Notes under the pieces: generated by a model
What the model was told of the DNA's origin: nothing
What the model saw: the letters and a program-made list of their open reading frames with translations, nothing else
The model's database searches: none
Shown here: positions 8,662 to 17,783 of the stretch, piece after piece
How positions within the stretch are numbered: the stretch's first letter is position 1
Layout: each line of letters begins with the position of its first letter
Origin: Bacteroidales bacterium
GTDB lineage: Bacteria; Bacteroidota; Bacteroidia; Bacteroidales; UBA932
DNA: 38,813 bases
NCBI GenBank assembly: GCA_017550525.1
Contig: JAFZOU010000097.1
Location: 1 to 38,813, forward strand
Direction of reading: 5' to 3'
Program-made: the position numbers and the translations under genes

Positions 8662-9828
8662 TTACTTACCCCCACGCGCTTCATTAGCGTCAATGAGGCG
8701 GTTGATGGCCTCAACTGACAGCCCGGTGCGGAAACCATCGGCCGGGGTGTTGAAGCAGTAGTCCACAAGGCGGTCTATGGTGGAAGTTGCTACGTGCATA
8801 CGGGTATCAGAGGAGGCGTAGTAGATGAATACGCGGCCGTCTGGATCGGCAATCCAGCCGTTGGAGAAGACTACGTTCATAACGTCTCCTATGTACTCCC
8901 AGCCCTGAGGCACCATAAAGAAGCCGCCGGGTTCAGCAATCACGCGTGTGGGGTCGTCAAGGGCCGTCATGTACATATACAGCACATAGCGGAGTCCGCT
9001 GGCGCAGCCGCGAACGCCGTGGGCAAGGTGGAGCCAGCCTTTGGGAGTTTTGATGGGATGAGGGCCCTCTCCGTTTTTCACTTCCTTGATGGTGTGGTAA
9101 TGGCGGAGGTTGATTATCTTTTCCTCCTTGATGACTGCTCCGTCCATGGTATCTACCAGGGCCCAGCCTATTCCGCCGCCGCTTCCTGCATCTATGAATC
9201 CGTCCTGGGGGCGTGTGTAGAGGGCATATTTGCCGTTAACAAACTCAGGGTGCAGGACAACGTTACGCTGCTGGCTCTTTGACTGTATGTCCGGAAGCCT
9301 CTCCCAGTTCACAAGGTCCTTTGTGCGGGCAACTCCTGCGGCAGCCGTTGCGGCAGAAAGGTCACCCTCCAGGGTGTGGTCCTTGCGCTCCACGCAGAAT
9401 ATGCCGTAAATCCAGCCGTCTTCGTGGGCAGTAAGGCGCATATCGTACACATTGGTTGCGGGCTCACCCCACTCCGGCATAGTGATTGGACGAGGCCAGA
9501 ACTTGAAGTTGTCCACTCCGTTAGGGCTTTCGGCAACGGCAAAGAAGGATTTGCGGTCATTCCCTTCCACGCGCACCACAAGCACGTATTTGCCGTTCCA
9601 CCTGATGGCGCCGGAGTTAAGGGTTGCATTCACCCCTATCCTTTCCATCAGGAAGGGATTGCGCTCACGGTTAAGGTCATAGCGCCACTCCAGCGGGGCA
9701 TGAGCCGCCGTGAGGATGGGGTTTTCCCAACGCTCATATATTCCATTACCCTCAATGGGGGCGTTAGGCTTTTCAAGAAGCTCTCTGTGGCACTTTTTCA
9801 ACCAGGCCAGTCTTTGTTCAAAGTTCAT
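8662..9828 (-). CDS. GH130 mannosylglucose phosphorylase
   Basis: This is read as 388 residues from the ATG at 9828, one base after the upstream GH26 stop (TAAGATG). The open frame extends three codons further to a TTG, which is a poorer start. There is no signal peptide, so it is cytoplasmic. It starts [17 protein letters not shown] and carries the conserved [19 protein letters not shown] and [12 protein letters not shown]; Asp129 in VYDMR matches the proton donor of GH130 phosphorylases. Length and sequence resemble the GH130_1 group, 4-O-beta-D-mannosyl-D-glucose phosphorylase, which converts mannosyl-glucose and phosphate to mannose-1-phosphate and glucose. The epimerase in the same operon would supply that substrate from mannobiose. 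A mannooligosaccharide phosphorylase (GH130_2) is the main alternative, but the N-terminus and the epimerase partner favour GH130_1. Confidence 0.9.
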   Translation of the reverse strand: MNFEQRLAWLKKCHRELLEKPNAPIEGNGIYERWENPILTAAHAPLEWRYDLNRERNPFLMERIGVNATLNSGAIRWNGKYVLVVRVEGNDRKSFFAVAESPNGVDNFKFWPRPITMPEWGEPATNVYDMRLTAHEDGWIYGIFCVERKDHTLEGDLSAATAAAGVARTKDLVNWERLPDIQSKSQQRNVVLHPEFVNGKYALYTRPQDGFIDAGSGGGIGWALVDTMDGAVIKEEKIINLRHYHTIKEVKNGEGPHPIKTPKGWLHLAHGVRGCASGLRYVLYMYMTALDDPTRVIAEPGGFFMVPQGWEYIGDVMNVVFSNGWIADPDGRVFIYYASSDTRMHVATSTIDRLVDYCFNTPADGFRTGLSVEAINRLIDANEARGGK

Positions 9829-9829
9829 C

Positions 9830-10921
9830 TTAGTCAAGGAAAAGTATGTTCTCTAACTCTGAGAAGTCTTTCATGTCCTTCTCATATTCAAAGCCCTTCC
9901 AGGCGGCGTAGAAATGCTCGGGTTTGTCGTGGGCATTACGCCAGGTAAGGAGATAGCTGATGGGATACTCGCGTACGGCGGGTTCAAGGATTTCAGTCCA
10001 CCAGGTGGGGTACTTGATTCCCTCATATCCGGTCTCGGAAAGGCACATCAGTTTGTTGTGCTCATAGGAAAGGGCCGTGAGGAAGTTCATCTGGCGCTTT
10101 AAATCCTCCTTGAAGAAAGCCACGGCTTCATCCCCTCTCCAAGTGGAGGTGTAGGTATCCACGCCAAGGATGTCCACAAACTCGTCTCCGGGATAGCGGC
10201 TCATATACTCCTCCGGGCCGATATCTCCGTTGGGGGAATAGCACCACAGGATATTTGTGAGGCCGCGGTCCTTGGTGAAATAGAGCCAGGTAAGGCGGAA
10301 AAGTTCCTGATACTCCTGAGGGGTGCAGAGCTTTCCTCCCCACCAGAACCAGCTTCCGATGTTCTCATGCCAGGGGCGGAAAATGACGGGGACATCCGTG
10401 CCGATGGACTCGATAAAATCAGCGGCACGCTGTAGCCAAAGGCGGAAATCGGCCTCCTTCTCCCCGCCCTTGAGGACGGATTTTACCACCTGGTCTGACG
10501 AAATGTCCCAGGCGTCTCCGCCGGTAAGGGGGTTACGCGGGTGCCAGGAGAAAGTGACAATGCCGCCGCGCTCAATCTGCTTCAGGGCCGCCTTTCTCAT
10601 AAGGCCGAAGGGAACGCCGTCAAGGTTTTTATCGGCCCCGAGTTCAATGCCTCCAAGGTCACAGCCAAGGAGCACGGGGTACTTCCCGGTAACGTCCTTA
10701 ACGTCACTGCGCTCCAGGGGGTCGTTCTCCCAGTCCTCCACCTTCCAGGTGTGGCCGTAGAATAGGTCGTCCTGATGGCCGTAGGCAATCTGGCCGTTCT
10801 CCGCATAGGTGAAAAGCCTGTGCACAAGCTGGTCCTTTGGCGTTTCCATAGGTTTTTTGTCCCGGGGACCGCAGGCCGATATAACGGCCAGGGCCGCAAG
10901 TATGTGAACTATATGCTTCAT
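9830..10921 (-). CDS. GH26 beta-mannanase lipoprotein (copy 1)
   Basis: A 363-residue single-domain GH26 with a lipoprotein signal (AVISAC, Cys17). Typical GH26 blocks are FSWHPRNP (124-131), [15 protein letters not shown] (181-195, Glu186 as acid/base), and [10 protein letters not shown] (292-301, Glu296 as nucleophile). The family cuts beta-1,4-mannan either internally or as mannobiose-releasing enzymes. Because the downstream cytoplasmic pathway needs mannobiose, one of the two GH26 copies may be the mannobiohydrolase; the sequence alone does not say which. It lies between the BACON-GH5 gene (4-bp gap) and the GH130 gene (1-bp gap). The order mannanase, GH130, epimerase recalls the mannan operon of Bacteroides fragilis, with three extra genes inserted here between GH130 and the epimerase. 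Confidence 0.92.
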   Translation of the reverse strand: MKHIVHILAALAVISACGPRDKKPMETPKDQLVHRLFTYAENGQIAYGHQDDLFYGHTWKVEDWENDPLERSDVKDVTGKYPVLLGCDLGGIELGADKNLDGVPFGLMRKAALKQIERGGIVTFSWHPRNPLTGGDAWDISSDQVVKSVLKGGEKEADFRLWLQRAADFIESIGTDVPVIFRPWHENIGSWFWWGGKLCTPQEYQELFRLTWLYFTKDRGLTNILWCYSPNGDIGPEEYMSRYPGDEFVDILGVDTYTSTWRGDEAVAFFKEDLKRQMNFLTALSYEHNKLMCLSETGYEGIKYPTWWTEILEPAVREYPISYLLTWRNAHDKPEHFYAAWKGFEYEKDMKDFSELENILFLD

Positions 10922-10925
10922 AATC

Positions 10926-12758
10926 CTAGAAAGTAGGGGCGGAGTCGTAGACGCTTTGGAGATTGTACGTGTCTGAGTGGGTGAACCAGGCCTTTACCAT
11001 GGTCTCTACAGGTTCGCGGCCGTTTGGCATATAATCTCCGGTGCCGTGGTTGATATAGGGATGAGATTCCATGCCATAGCCTTCTCCACTCTCTCCAAGA
11101 GAACCGTTGTCCCAGAGGAACGGGGCTATTCCATACGTCCTTGCCGCCTTTACCACATACTCAAGATAGTATAGGTAGAAGGCCCAGGAGCGCTGAGAAC
11201 TCTTGTTTCTCATGGAGCAGCCGAATTCTCCCATATAAATGGGGATATTCTTTGCAATGTAGTTCTCATAGATACCCTTGAAAAGGGACTTGATCTCGTT
11301 CTCCCCGTTCTTGTAGGCCGATCCGGTATGTCCCCAGTCGGCAAGTTGCTTGGCACCAATGGTATAATCGTACGGATCATAGCAGTGGAAGGCCAGCATG
11401 GTTTTATCGGCCGGGTCATCAGGAACGGTGAGATACTTAAGATAGGAAGGACTTGCGGCATATCCGGGGACGCCCAGCCAGCGCGTAGCATTCTTGCCAC
11501 CAGTTGCACGGACTGCGTTTACAAACACCTGATTCCACTGGTTAATCACGTCGCATTTCTTTTCCGTATTGGAGCTGGAACTCCATTGGTCGCCGTAAAT
11601 AAGCTCATTGAAGGATTCAAGCATAAGGAATTCTCCCTTGTCCTTGAACTTAGTTGCTATCTGGGTCCATACGGCAGCAATCTCCTCCTTAACCTGAGTA
11701 TTGATTTCCTCACTGTCCACGGCACCTTTAAGGTTCTGCCAGTGGTTGCCGTCATTCTCACCGTGATCTTCATCGTGGTGAGTGTTTAGAATCACATTCA
11801 GGCCCGCGTTCTCTGCAAATCCCACTACCTCATAAATGCGGTTGAGCCAGACATCATCAAGTGTATAGTCAGGAGCTTCTCCAATATGTCCCATCCACGT
11901 TGCCGGAATGCGGACGCTGGTGAAGCCCTTGGCCTTTAGGCCTGTGAAAGTGGCCTGTGTGGCCGATTTCCCCTGCCAGGCGGTCTCGTTTGCCACGCCG
12001 TTTGCATAAGCGTCAAAATGGTTGCCCATATTCCAGCCAAGGCCCAGCTCCATTCCACGGTTCCAGGCAACGTTATCAATAGCGTCGGGATCCTTGAACT
12101 TAGGTTCCTGGATTACAGTGAGTTTGTCTGTGAACGTCCCTGCAGTTACGGTTACCTCCGCAGACAATTCGTCATAGCTGTCATTCTCAGAAGCCTTGAA
12201 TGTGAACTTCTTCTTATAGTTTTTGTATTCGCTCTGGGTGAGCTCCAGCCAGGATGGGACCCCGGACACAGACGGCTCTGAGGGGGCCGTTACAATCAGC
12301 GACGCTTGCCCTCCGGCCTGGCGAATGGTAAGGCTGTGCTTGTCAAGGGTCATTTCCTTGGGCTCTCCGGATTCCGCCTCCTTTCCGGGCTGGGAAATCA
12401 CAAACTCCCTTGAGAGACTTCCGGCTTTGATGGTAAGAGCAGCGCTGCGGTCTTCTTCCGAATTGTTTGCGGCCACCTTGATAGGATAAGTAATCTTATA
12501 GGTACTGCTGTTGTAGGTGCCGTCCGGCACTGTAATCCATGAATTTGCGCCCGTAATGCTGGGACGGGTGGGAGATGTTACCGTAAGGGAAACTGAGCCT
12601 CCTTCCTGAGGTGCCTCATAACTCTCCTGAGATAAAGTAATTTCTGTGGGAACGCTTCCACCTTCTTCCTTGCCATCCTGGGCGGCAGGCCTTGTGCAGC
12701 AAGTTATGCAAAACATAAATGCCGCCACAGAGATAACAGATATTGCCAGATGTCTCAT
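10926..12758 (-). CDS. BACON-BACON-GH5 endo-glycanase, lipoprotein
   Basis: This 610-residue protein has an N-terminal hydrophobic signal ending in a Cys pair (ITCC, Cys20/Cys21), probably a lipoprotein. Two BACON domains (about 38-124 and 136-218) each end in the typical FVISQPG or LTVIQEP strand; in Bacteroidota such domains hold the catalytic domain away from the membrane. The GH5 domain (about 228-605) starts GLGWNMGNHFDA, has NTHHDEDHG (325-334), ESFNEL with Glu385 as acid/base, AFHCYDPYDY, and YMGEFGC with Glu511 as nucleophile. It resembles the GH5_4-like endoglucanase, xyloglucanase and glucomannanase group rather than the plant-type mannanases. In a mannan locus it would cut glucosyl linkages in glucomannan, or it may mark a xyloglucan capability. 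Subfamily assignment is tentative. Confidence 0.87.
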   Translation of the reverse strand: MRHLAISVISVAAFMFCITCCTRPAAQDGKEEGGSVPTEITLSQESYEAPQEGGSVSLTVTSPTRPSITGANSWITVPDGTYNSSTYKITYPIKVAANNSEEDRSAALTIKAGSLSREFVISQPGKEAESGEPKEMTLDKHSLTIRQAGGQASLIVTAPSEPSVSGVPSWLELTQSEYKNYKKKFTFKASENDSYDELSAEVTVTAGTFTDKLTVIQEPKFKDPDAIDNVAWNRGMELGLGWNMGNHFDAYANGVANETAWQGKSATQATFTGLKAKGFTSVRIPATWMGHIGEAPDYTLDDVWLNRIYEVVGFAENAGLNVILNTHHDEDHGENDGNHWQNLKGAVDSEEINTQVKEEIAAVWTQIATKFKDKGEFLMLESFNELIYGDQWSSSSNTEKKCDVINQWNQVFVNAVRATGGKNATRWLGVPGYAASPSYLKYLTVPDDPADKTMLAFHCYDPYDYTIGAKQLADWGHTGSAYKNGENEIKSLFKGIYENYIAKNIPIYMGEFGCSMRNKSSQRSWAFYLYYLEYVVKAARTYGIAPFLWDNGSLGESGEGYGMESHPYINHGTGDYMPNGREPVETMVKAWFTHSDTYNLQSVYDSAPTF

Positions 12759-12764
12759 ATTACA

Positions 12765-13895
12765 TTATTTTAATGAGGGCATGGACTCACGCGTAAGGAC
12801 ACGCGGCGATGCCATTATGGTTTTCCAATAGTTTTCAGTATTAAGCGGATAACTCTCCAGGTCCCAGGTAAGGAACCAGCTCCAGTTCTGTTCCGCATCC
12901 AGGCATTTTTCAGGATTGGGAATATTTCCGCATTCGCTTATGGTAACCGGCTTCTTTCCGCCGGAAAGCGCCACAGCCGCCTGATACTGGCGGGCCTTGG
13001 CGGCGGTGTCATCGGCATAAATATCCACTCCCACAATATCCACAAGTTCGTTCCCCGGATACCATTTTGCGTAGGTTGCGGCGCTTACTTCCTCCGTTGC
13101 ATCCAGGGTCCAAACCCAAATGAGATTATTCAGACCGTACTCCCCTTCAAGCTTGTCCCTCAGAAGTTTCCACAACTTCTTGCAGGAATCGGAACCGCCG
13201 CGTCCCCACCAGAACCATGCGCCGTTGGTGCCATAACGGTTGTAATTTCCCGCAGCCTCATGCAGGGGGCGCCAGAGGACTGGGATTCCATCCTTCTGGA
13301 GGAGTTTCAGGTAGGAGGCGACCTTTTCTATATCCTGGAGGATGAATTCGTTCTCCCAGCTTCCGGGCAAAAGCGCACGGTTTATATCAAAGGTAGTCTT
13401 GTCACAGTAGAAATTGTAGCCGTCAAAGTTTCCCTTTTTACCGTTTTCCCAGGCCTCCTTTGACGAAGGCACGTTCCAGTGCCACATGAATGACACCAGG
13501 CCGCCTTCTTTCCACTGTTCCTTTGCCGCCGATATGTCACCGTAATCAACCTTCCAGGACCAGTTGGAGGGGGTTGGAGAATACTGGAGGAATATGTAGT
13601 CATAGCCGGCTACGGCAGGATGCTTTCCCGTAAGGCGGAATATTTCATCCACGCGCTCGTTGTTGTTGGCCGTACCACCGGACTGAACCCCGCTGAGGAT
13701 GGTATTTCCGGCGTTTTCACGGATAAAGGAGTACACTTTCTGCGCCGCGGCCGTGGCATTGGGATTAGTGAGGGCATTTTCATCTCTCACGGTTGTATCC
13801 TCCTTCTCCGGCACAGCAGGTTCCTGCGGATCCGTTTTGGAACAACCCAATAACAAAGCCGCAGACATAAGAGAAAGTATGATTGCTCTTTTCAT
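12765..13895 (-). CDS. GH26 beta-mannanase lipoprotein (copy 2)
   Basis: A 376-residue lipoprotein (LLLGC, Cys18) with a short acidic/proline linker before the GH26 domain. The key blocks are MWHWNVP (137-143), WRPLHEAAGNY (208-218, Glu213 as acid/base), AWFWWG (226-231) and PVTISECGNIP (315-325 region, Glu321 as nucleophile). It is clearly diverged from copy 1: HEAAGNY instead of HENIGS, SECGN instead of SETGY, and an insert around residues 100-175. The two are therefore unlikely to be a recent duplication and probably split the work, for example an endo-acting surface enzyme and a mannobiose-releasing enzyme. It starts 52 bp after the 821-aa SGBP stop, and a strong stem-loop lies in that gap. 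Confidence 0.92.
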   Translation of the reverse strand: MKRAIILSLMSAALLLGCSKTDPQEPAVPEKEDTTVRDENALTNPNATAAAQKVYSFIRENAGNTILSGVQSGGTANNNERVDEIFRLTGKHPAVAGYDYIFLQYSPTPSNWSWKVDYGDISAAKEQWKEGGLVSFMWHWNVPSSKEAWENGKKGNFDGYNFYCDKTTFDINRALLPGSWENEFILQDIEKVASYLKLLQKDGIPVLWRPLHEAAGNYNRYGTNGAWFWWGRGGSDSCKKLWKLLRDKLEGEYGLNNLIWVWTLDATEEVSAATYAKWYPGNELVDIVGVDIYADDTAAKARQYQAAVALSGGKKPVTISECGNIPNPEKCLDAEQNWSWFLTWDLESYPLNTENYWKTIMASPRVLTRESMPSLK

Positions 13896-13911
13896 AGAGG
13901 TTAGTTAGAAC

Positions 13912-13937
13912 CCGGAGGGAGGGTCGGCCCCCTCCGG
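13912..13937 (-). promoter_or_regulatory. Intercistronic stem-loop between SGBP and enzyme genes
   Basis: CCGGAGGG (13912-13919) and CCCTCCGG (13930-13937) form a perfect 8-bp GC-rich stem with a 10-base loop in the 52-bp gap between the 821-aa SGBP gene and GH26 copy 2. No T-tract follows in the direction of transcription, so it does not look like a strong intrinsic terminator. Its place between the binding/import genes and the enzyme block suggests mRNA processing or partial attenuation. Confidence 0.5.
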
Positions 13938-13947
13938 ATTAAAAGTG

Positions 13948-16413
13948 CTAGAGTACGTAGATGCCGGTGATGAATACACCGTTACCACAGAAGAGGAATC
14001 CCTGGGCCTGAATGATATCAATATCGGCCTGAGCAAGCTCAAACTCTAAGTTGGTATCCTCAGCTTTGAATTCCCAAATATGGCGGGAACCGTCCGGATT
14101 CATCAATGAAGGGAACTGAGTCCACCATGTACCCATGAATTCCACCTGCCAGTATTCCTGAGTGGGATCGCAATAGAAATCAAATCCCATTGTCATACCG
14201 GGAGAAAGTTTATCCAACCCGGTGACATCCGAAGGAATGATATCACCATCCCAGTTTGTGGGGCCAATTTCTCCTTGCCAAAGGTAAGTTTTGGCAGAGC
14301 CGAACTGGATTACAGAAACACCCATAATCTTGGCACCCTGGCCATTGAGGGCCAATGCCTTGGCGGGAGCCAGAAGCTGCTGGGCAAGTTCTGCAGTAAC
14401 CTCTATTGACATGAACTGACTTCCGTCAGGAGAATAAGGATGAGTGCTTGCGCTGAAAGCGTTGGCGTCCTGAGGATTGTCCGGTATCTTGAGGTCTACA
14501 GCGCCCCAGCTTCCGTCCTGAACCTTCACCATCCACCAGTCTTCATAAGTCTTGTAGTAGATGCGGACGATGTCGCCTTCCTTCAAATTGACAGTCTGGA
14601 AGCCGTTGGGCTGAATCTCCAGGTTGGCGCCCCAGCCGGCAAGATCGTGCTCTCCTTCCCAGATGAAGGTTTCAGTGTAAGGAGCGGTAACCTCAAAGGT
14701 CTTGGCCCAGCTTATGGTGCTGCCGTCATTTAGATCAAGAACAAGATAGTAGACGCCGGGGCCGATACCCTCAGGGAGTTCGAACACCATTTGGGTATCT
14801 GACCTTGAAATCCAGTTCACCACCTGTTTGCCCTTGATATAAACCTTGTCAATTGCAAAGAGGTTGGTTCCGGTTACGGTTATGGCCTTGCCAAGCGCAA
14901 CGGATGCAGGAACTTCAAGGAAAACAAGCTCGTCGTATGCAACCTCCATCTGGGAGATTACGGAAGACCAGCCGTTAGCCTTTTCAATGAGCACGTCTCC
15001 GCTCACGGCAATGGGGGAAGAGGTGACGATGATCTTGGTGCTGGAATAGACGGGAACCTTTACAGGATCTCCGTTCTCGTCCTCACCGTCTTCTTCACCT
15101 ATTACCTCAGGGGTGAATTCGCAGGCGATGCCACCAACGGACACAGCGGTCACAAGGTCAAGGTCCTTACCTGTAATGGTGAACTCTTCGCGGGCATTGA
15201 TAGAGTCTGCGGAAACTTCGTCAACTGTAGGATTCACAAGCTCCAGGGCTTCCTTCACAACAACCTCGCTGCCATTTGCAAGATGCACCTTGACGTCTCC
15301 GTCAGGAGCAGTTGCAGGAATGTAGGCATAAACTACAGGATCGATATCATCCCCTGCGTCGTAAACGAAGTCGGCATAAACGCCGCCGAAAGATACGCCT
15401 GTTACAAGGTCAAGGTCTTCACCTTTGATGAGAGTCTTGTAACCTGCCTTGAAGCGGGGATCGTCAGACTCTTCATCGGCCGAAAATTCCATTCCTGAAG
15501 GAAGGACTCCAGCAAGGGTGGCGGCCACAAAGGTGTCACCGGCGTAGGAGGTGAACACAACGTCACCGTCGGCGGCCTTTGCGGGAAGGGCAGCAGTCAG
15601 TGCGGTGGAGTCATCGTTAAGTTTGAACTCCTTGGGCTCCACACCGCTGAACTCAACCTTGGCAATCATGTCAAGATGTGCTCCGGTGAAGGAGAGAACA
15701 GTTCCAGCCTTGATGGCATCCTCAAATTCCATCTTGTCAACGGTGGGCTTTCCAACCACCAGTTCCTTGGTGGAAGGGAAAATGTTGGCGATGGCGGTAG
15801 GATCCACAAACTCGTTGACATCACTTACCTTGATAATACCGGTAGTAGCCGAAGCGGGGACATACACCTTGATGCTGTGGCGGGTCTTTTCAAAGATCTG
15901 CTTGCCGGTAGCATAAGCGCTGCCAGTGCCACTGGTGAAGATGACTTCCTGAACAGAACTCATATATTCACCCTTGAGGGTGATCACGTCACCGGAGAGG
16001 ACGCTTGCGGCACTCTCAAAACCTTCAAACTCGATGCCCTCGGTGTAAGTGAGGTTAAACTTGGAAGTAGAGGTGTTTCCACCTGCATCTTTAACGGTTA
16101 CCTTACCAACCTCGGGGCCCTCTACGGGGACCGTCACGATAATCTCGGAAAGACGGCCTTTACCCTCTCCGGCAGTGATTTCCTTAATGGGATCTATGCC
16201 GGGAATCAGGACCTCAACCACCTTGTCCATGTTGATACCGAACAGATGGAGTTCGGCGCCGCGGACTATGGGATTGGGCGACATGGCAGCAAGTGCCACA
16301 GGGCCGCTCAACTGATCGGTATCAGCCTCTTTCTGGGTGCAGGAGACTGTGCCGAGAACGGCCGCCATCACTGCTGCGAGGAAAGAAAATTTGATAAACT
16401 TTTTCATATTCAT
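13948..16413 (-). CDS. Surface glycan-binding lipoprotein, about six IPT/TIG repeats and a duplicated C-terminal domain
   Basis: An 821-residue lipoprotein (LGTVSC, Cys25). From about residue 40 to 580 it is a chain of roughly six IPT/TIG Ig-like repeats, recognisable by recurring patterns such as GEDLDLVTGVSFGG and GKDLDLVTAVSVGG. The last 240 residues hold two related domains: 582-708 begins TFIWEGEHDL and 709-821 begins TYLWQGEIGP. Each has an aromatic block (DWWMVKV and EYWQVEF), then GSW or GTWW, and an ELAQ segment. Such tandem beta-sandwiches at the tip of a TIG stalk are typical of PUL surface glycan-binding proteins, the aromatic residues offering sugar platforms. It takes the SusE/F position. 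The start could be Met1 (16413) or Met3 (16407). The ligand, presumably beta-mannan, is inferred from context only. Confidence 0.85.
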   Translation of the reverse strand: MNMKKFIKFSFLAAVMAAVLGTVSCTQKEADTDQLSGPVALAAMSPNPIVRGAELHLFGINMDKVVEVLIPGIDPIKEITAGEGKGRLSEIIVTVPVEGPEVGKVTVKDAGGNTSTSKFNLTYTEGIEFEGFESAASVLSGDVITLKGEYMSSVQEVIFTSGTGSAYATGKQIFEKTRHSIKVYVPASATTGIIKVSDVNEFVDPTAIANIFPSTKELVVGKPTVDKMEFEDAIKAGTVLSFTGAHLDMIAKVEFSGVEPKEFKLNDDSTALTAALPAKAADGDVVFTSYAGDTFVAATLAGVLPSGMEFSADEESDDPRFKAGYKTLIKGEDLDLVTGVSFGGVYADFVYDAGDDIDPVVYAYIPATAPDGDVKVHLANGSEVVVKEALELVNPTVDEVSADSINAREEFTITGKDLDLVTAVSVGGIACEFTPEVIGEEDGEDENGDPVKVPVYSSTKIIVTSSPIAVSGDVLIEKANGWSSVISQMEVAYDELVFLEVPASVALGKAITVTGTNLFAIDKVYIKGKQVVNWISRSDTQMVFELPEGIGPGVYYLVLDLNDGSTISWAKTFEVTAPYTETFIWEGEHDLAGWGANLEIQPNGFQTVNLKEGDIVRIYYKTYEDWWMVKVQDGSWGAVDLKIPDNPQDANAFSASTHPYSPDGSQFMSIEVTAELAQQLLAPAKALALNGQGAKIMGVSVIQFGSAKTYLWQGEIGPTNWDGDIIPSDVTGLDKLSPGMTMGFDFYCDPTQEYWQVEFMGTWWTQFPSLMNPDGSRHIWEFKAEDTNLEFELAQADIDIIQAQGFLFCGNGVFITGIYVL

Positions 16414-16427
16414 TGATACCTTATGAG

Positions 16428-17783
16428 TTACTTAATAGGGACAGCACGGATGTTGTCAATCTTGATTATAGGTTTGCAGTCCTCGCCGGTTTTTCCGCCG
16501 GTGTTGCAAACAAAGATGCAGAGGCCGTCGAAGCAGGTTGCATCGATCTTGCCGTCGGAAGGAGTGCCATCCGGCTTGTAGAGGATGTTTGCCATGGGGA
16601 TGGTGACAGTGATCCACTTGTCACCGGTATCCACCATACCGTCGGCCCAGGGAGTATAGAGGGCGCGGGGGTACTTGGCACTGTTGTCGCCGATGTACTT
16701 GTTGTTACATCCGGGCAGAGCCTCACCGTCAACGTCGGTCACTCCCTTGCTGTCACCGTTGTGGACGGTGTAGATTGAAGAAGGAATTATCTGCATTGCA
16801 CTTCCCTTCCAGGGGTTGGAAGACGGGATGAACATCTCGAACTTGTAGGCCATATTGGCGTAGCCGGAGAAGTCGGCGAAATCGCTGAGCTTGCGGCCGG
16901 CAGGCTGGCTGAACGTCTCAACGGGGCTTTCCCACATACCGGGCCAGTATTCGAATGAGAAATGACCGTCGTCCCAGGTACTGCCGTCTCCCTTCATTTC
17001 TGCGGTGCCGTCACCAAGCTGGAGGAAATTGCCGTCAATGGCGGTTTCGTCAGTGGTAACGGTCTGAGGATGCCAGCCACGGTTGGATGCATCGTACAGA
17101 CCGGTCTTGCCGTCGAAGTCGAACAGGAGGCCGCGCTGGTCCATGTAGTGGAATACGGAACCGGAAAGACCGGACTTCGTCTTGATCTTGATCATACCCG
17201 GAGTAGCGGTTGCGGGGATGGTGAGGGTGATTTCAGACTCATCGTAAGTGATGTCGTCTACCTCCACACGGGCGTTCAGGCCCTGGAATTCAACGTACTC
17301 AAGGTCGATGAAGTAGTCTCCGTAAATCTTGGCCACGGTGCCGGGCTTTGCGTATTCGCAATCCATACCGGTTGCAAGAGGTGCCGGAGGCATGACTTCG
17401 AAGTCCACGTCTACAGTGTCTGCTGCGGCGGAGATGAAGTAAATCTTGTTGGTCTGAACCTGAGCTTTTGTCTTGGGAATGGAGACCAGGAGGGTCTTAT
17501 CCGTCATGAAGCTGGTGTTCAGGACTGCGGCCTGGTCGTTGAACAGGATTTTGACAACGGATGTCAGGTTCTGGCCTACGACGCAAACGGTCTCATCCAT
17601 ATAGGCTTTGTCTATAAGGATGTCTTTGTTGGCATAGCGGATGTAGTCAATGGTAGGTTTACCCTTGCTGATGCGATAGCGGTCAGGATAATCCACCCTT
17701 TCGCAGGAAGCTAATCCGAGAAGCAGCAAGGATACAGCCACGATGCCTTTGATGATATTGTTAGTTTTCATTGTCTGTTCCAT
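16428..17783 (-). CDS. Surface glycan-binding lipoprotein (IPT/TIG plus C-terminal binding domain)
   Basis: A 451-residue lipoprotein (LGLASC, Cys27) directly after SusD. The ATG at 17783 shares a base with the SusD stop (TAATG); an ATG four codons later (17771) is also possible. About residues 40-220 hold two IPT/TIG-like Ig domains (VCVVGQNLTSVVKILFND; AKIYGDYFIDLEYVEFQG). The C-terminal half (about 225-451), beginning LLFDFDGKTGLYDASNRGW, is a jelly-roll-like binding domain rich in Trp and Tyr (WDDGHFSFEYWPGMW). This is the layout of glycan-binding proteins encoded immediately after SusD in hemicellulose PULs. It should sit on the outer face of the cell and hold polysaccharide for the SusCD complex. 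Glycan specificity cannot be read from the sequence. Confidence 0.85.
   Translation of the reverse strand: MEQTMKTNNIIKGIVAVSLLLLGLASCERVDYPDRYRISKGKPTIDYIRYANKDILIDKAYMDETVCVVGQNLTSVVKILFNDQAAVLNTSFMTDKTLLVSIPKTKAQVQTNKIYFISAAADTVDVDFEVMPPAPLATGMDCEYAKPGTVAKIYGDYFIDLEYVEFQGLNARVEVDDITYDESEITLTIPATATPGMIKIKTKSGLSGSVFHYMDQRGLLFDFDGKTGLYDASNRGWHPQTVTTDETAIDGNFLQLGDGTAEMKGDGSTWDDGHFSFEYWPGMWESPVETFSQPAGRKLSDFADFSGYANMAYKFEMFIPSSNPWKGSAMQIIPSSIYTVHNGDSKGVTDVDGEALPGCNNKYIGDNSAKYPRALYTPWADGMVDTGDKWITVTIPMANILYKPDGTPSDGKIDATCFDGLCIFVCNTGGKTGEDCKPIIKIDNIRAVPIK

Noticed and set aside
9829-9837. TTG start for GH130 three codons upstream
   Set aside because: The ATG at 9828 follows the GH26 stop by one base and gives the conserved N-terminus.
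15676-16416. 246-codon plus-strand frame opposite the 821-aa SGBP gene
   Set aside because: No family resemblance; the minus-strand lipoprotein explains the region fully.
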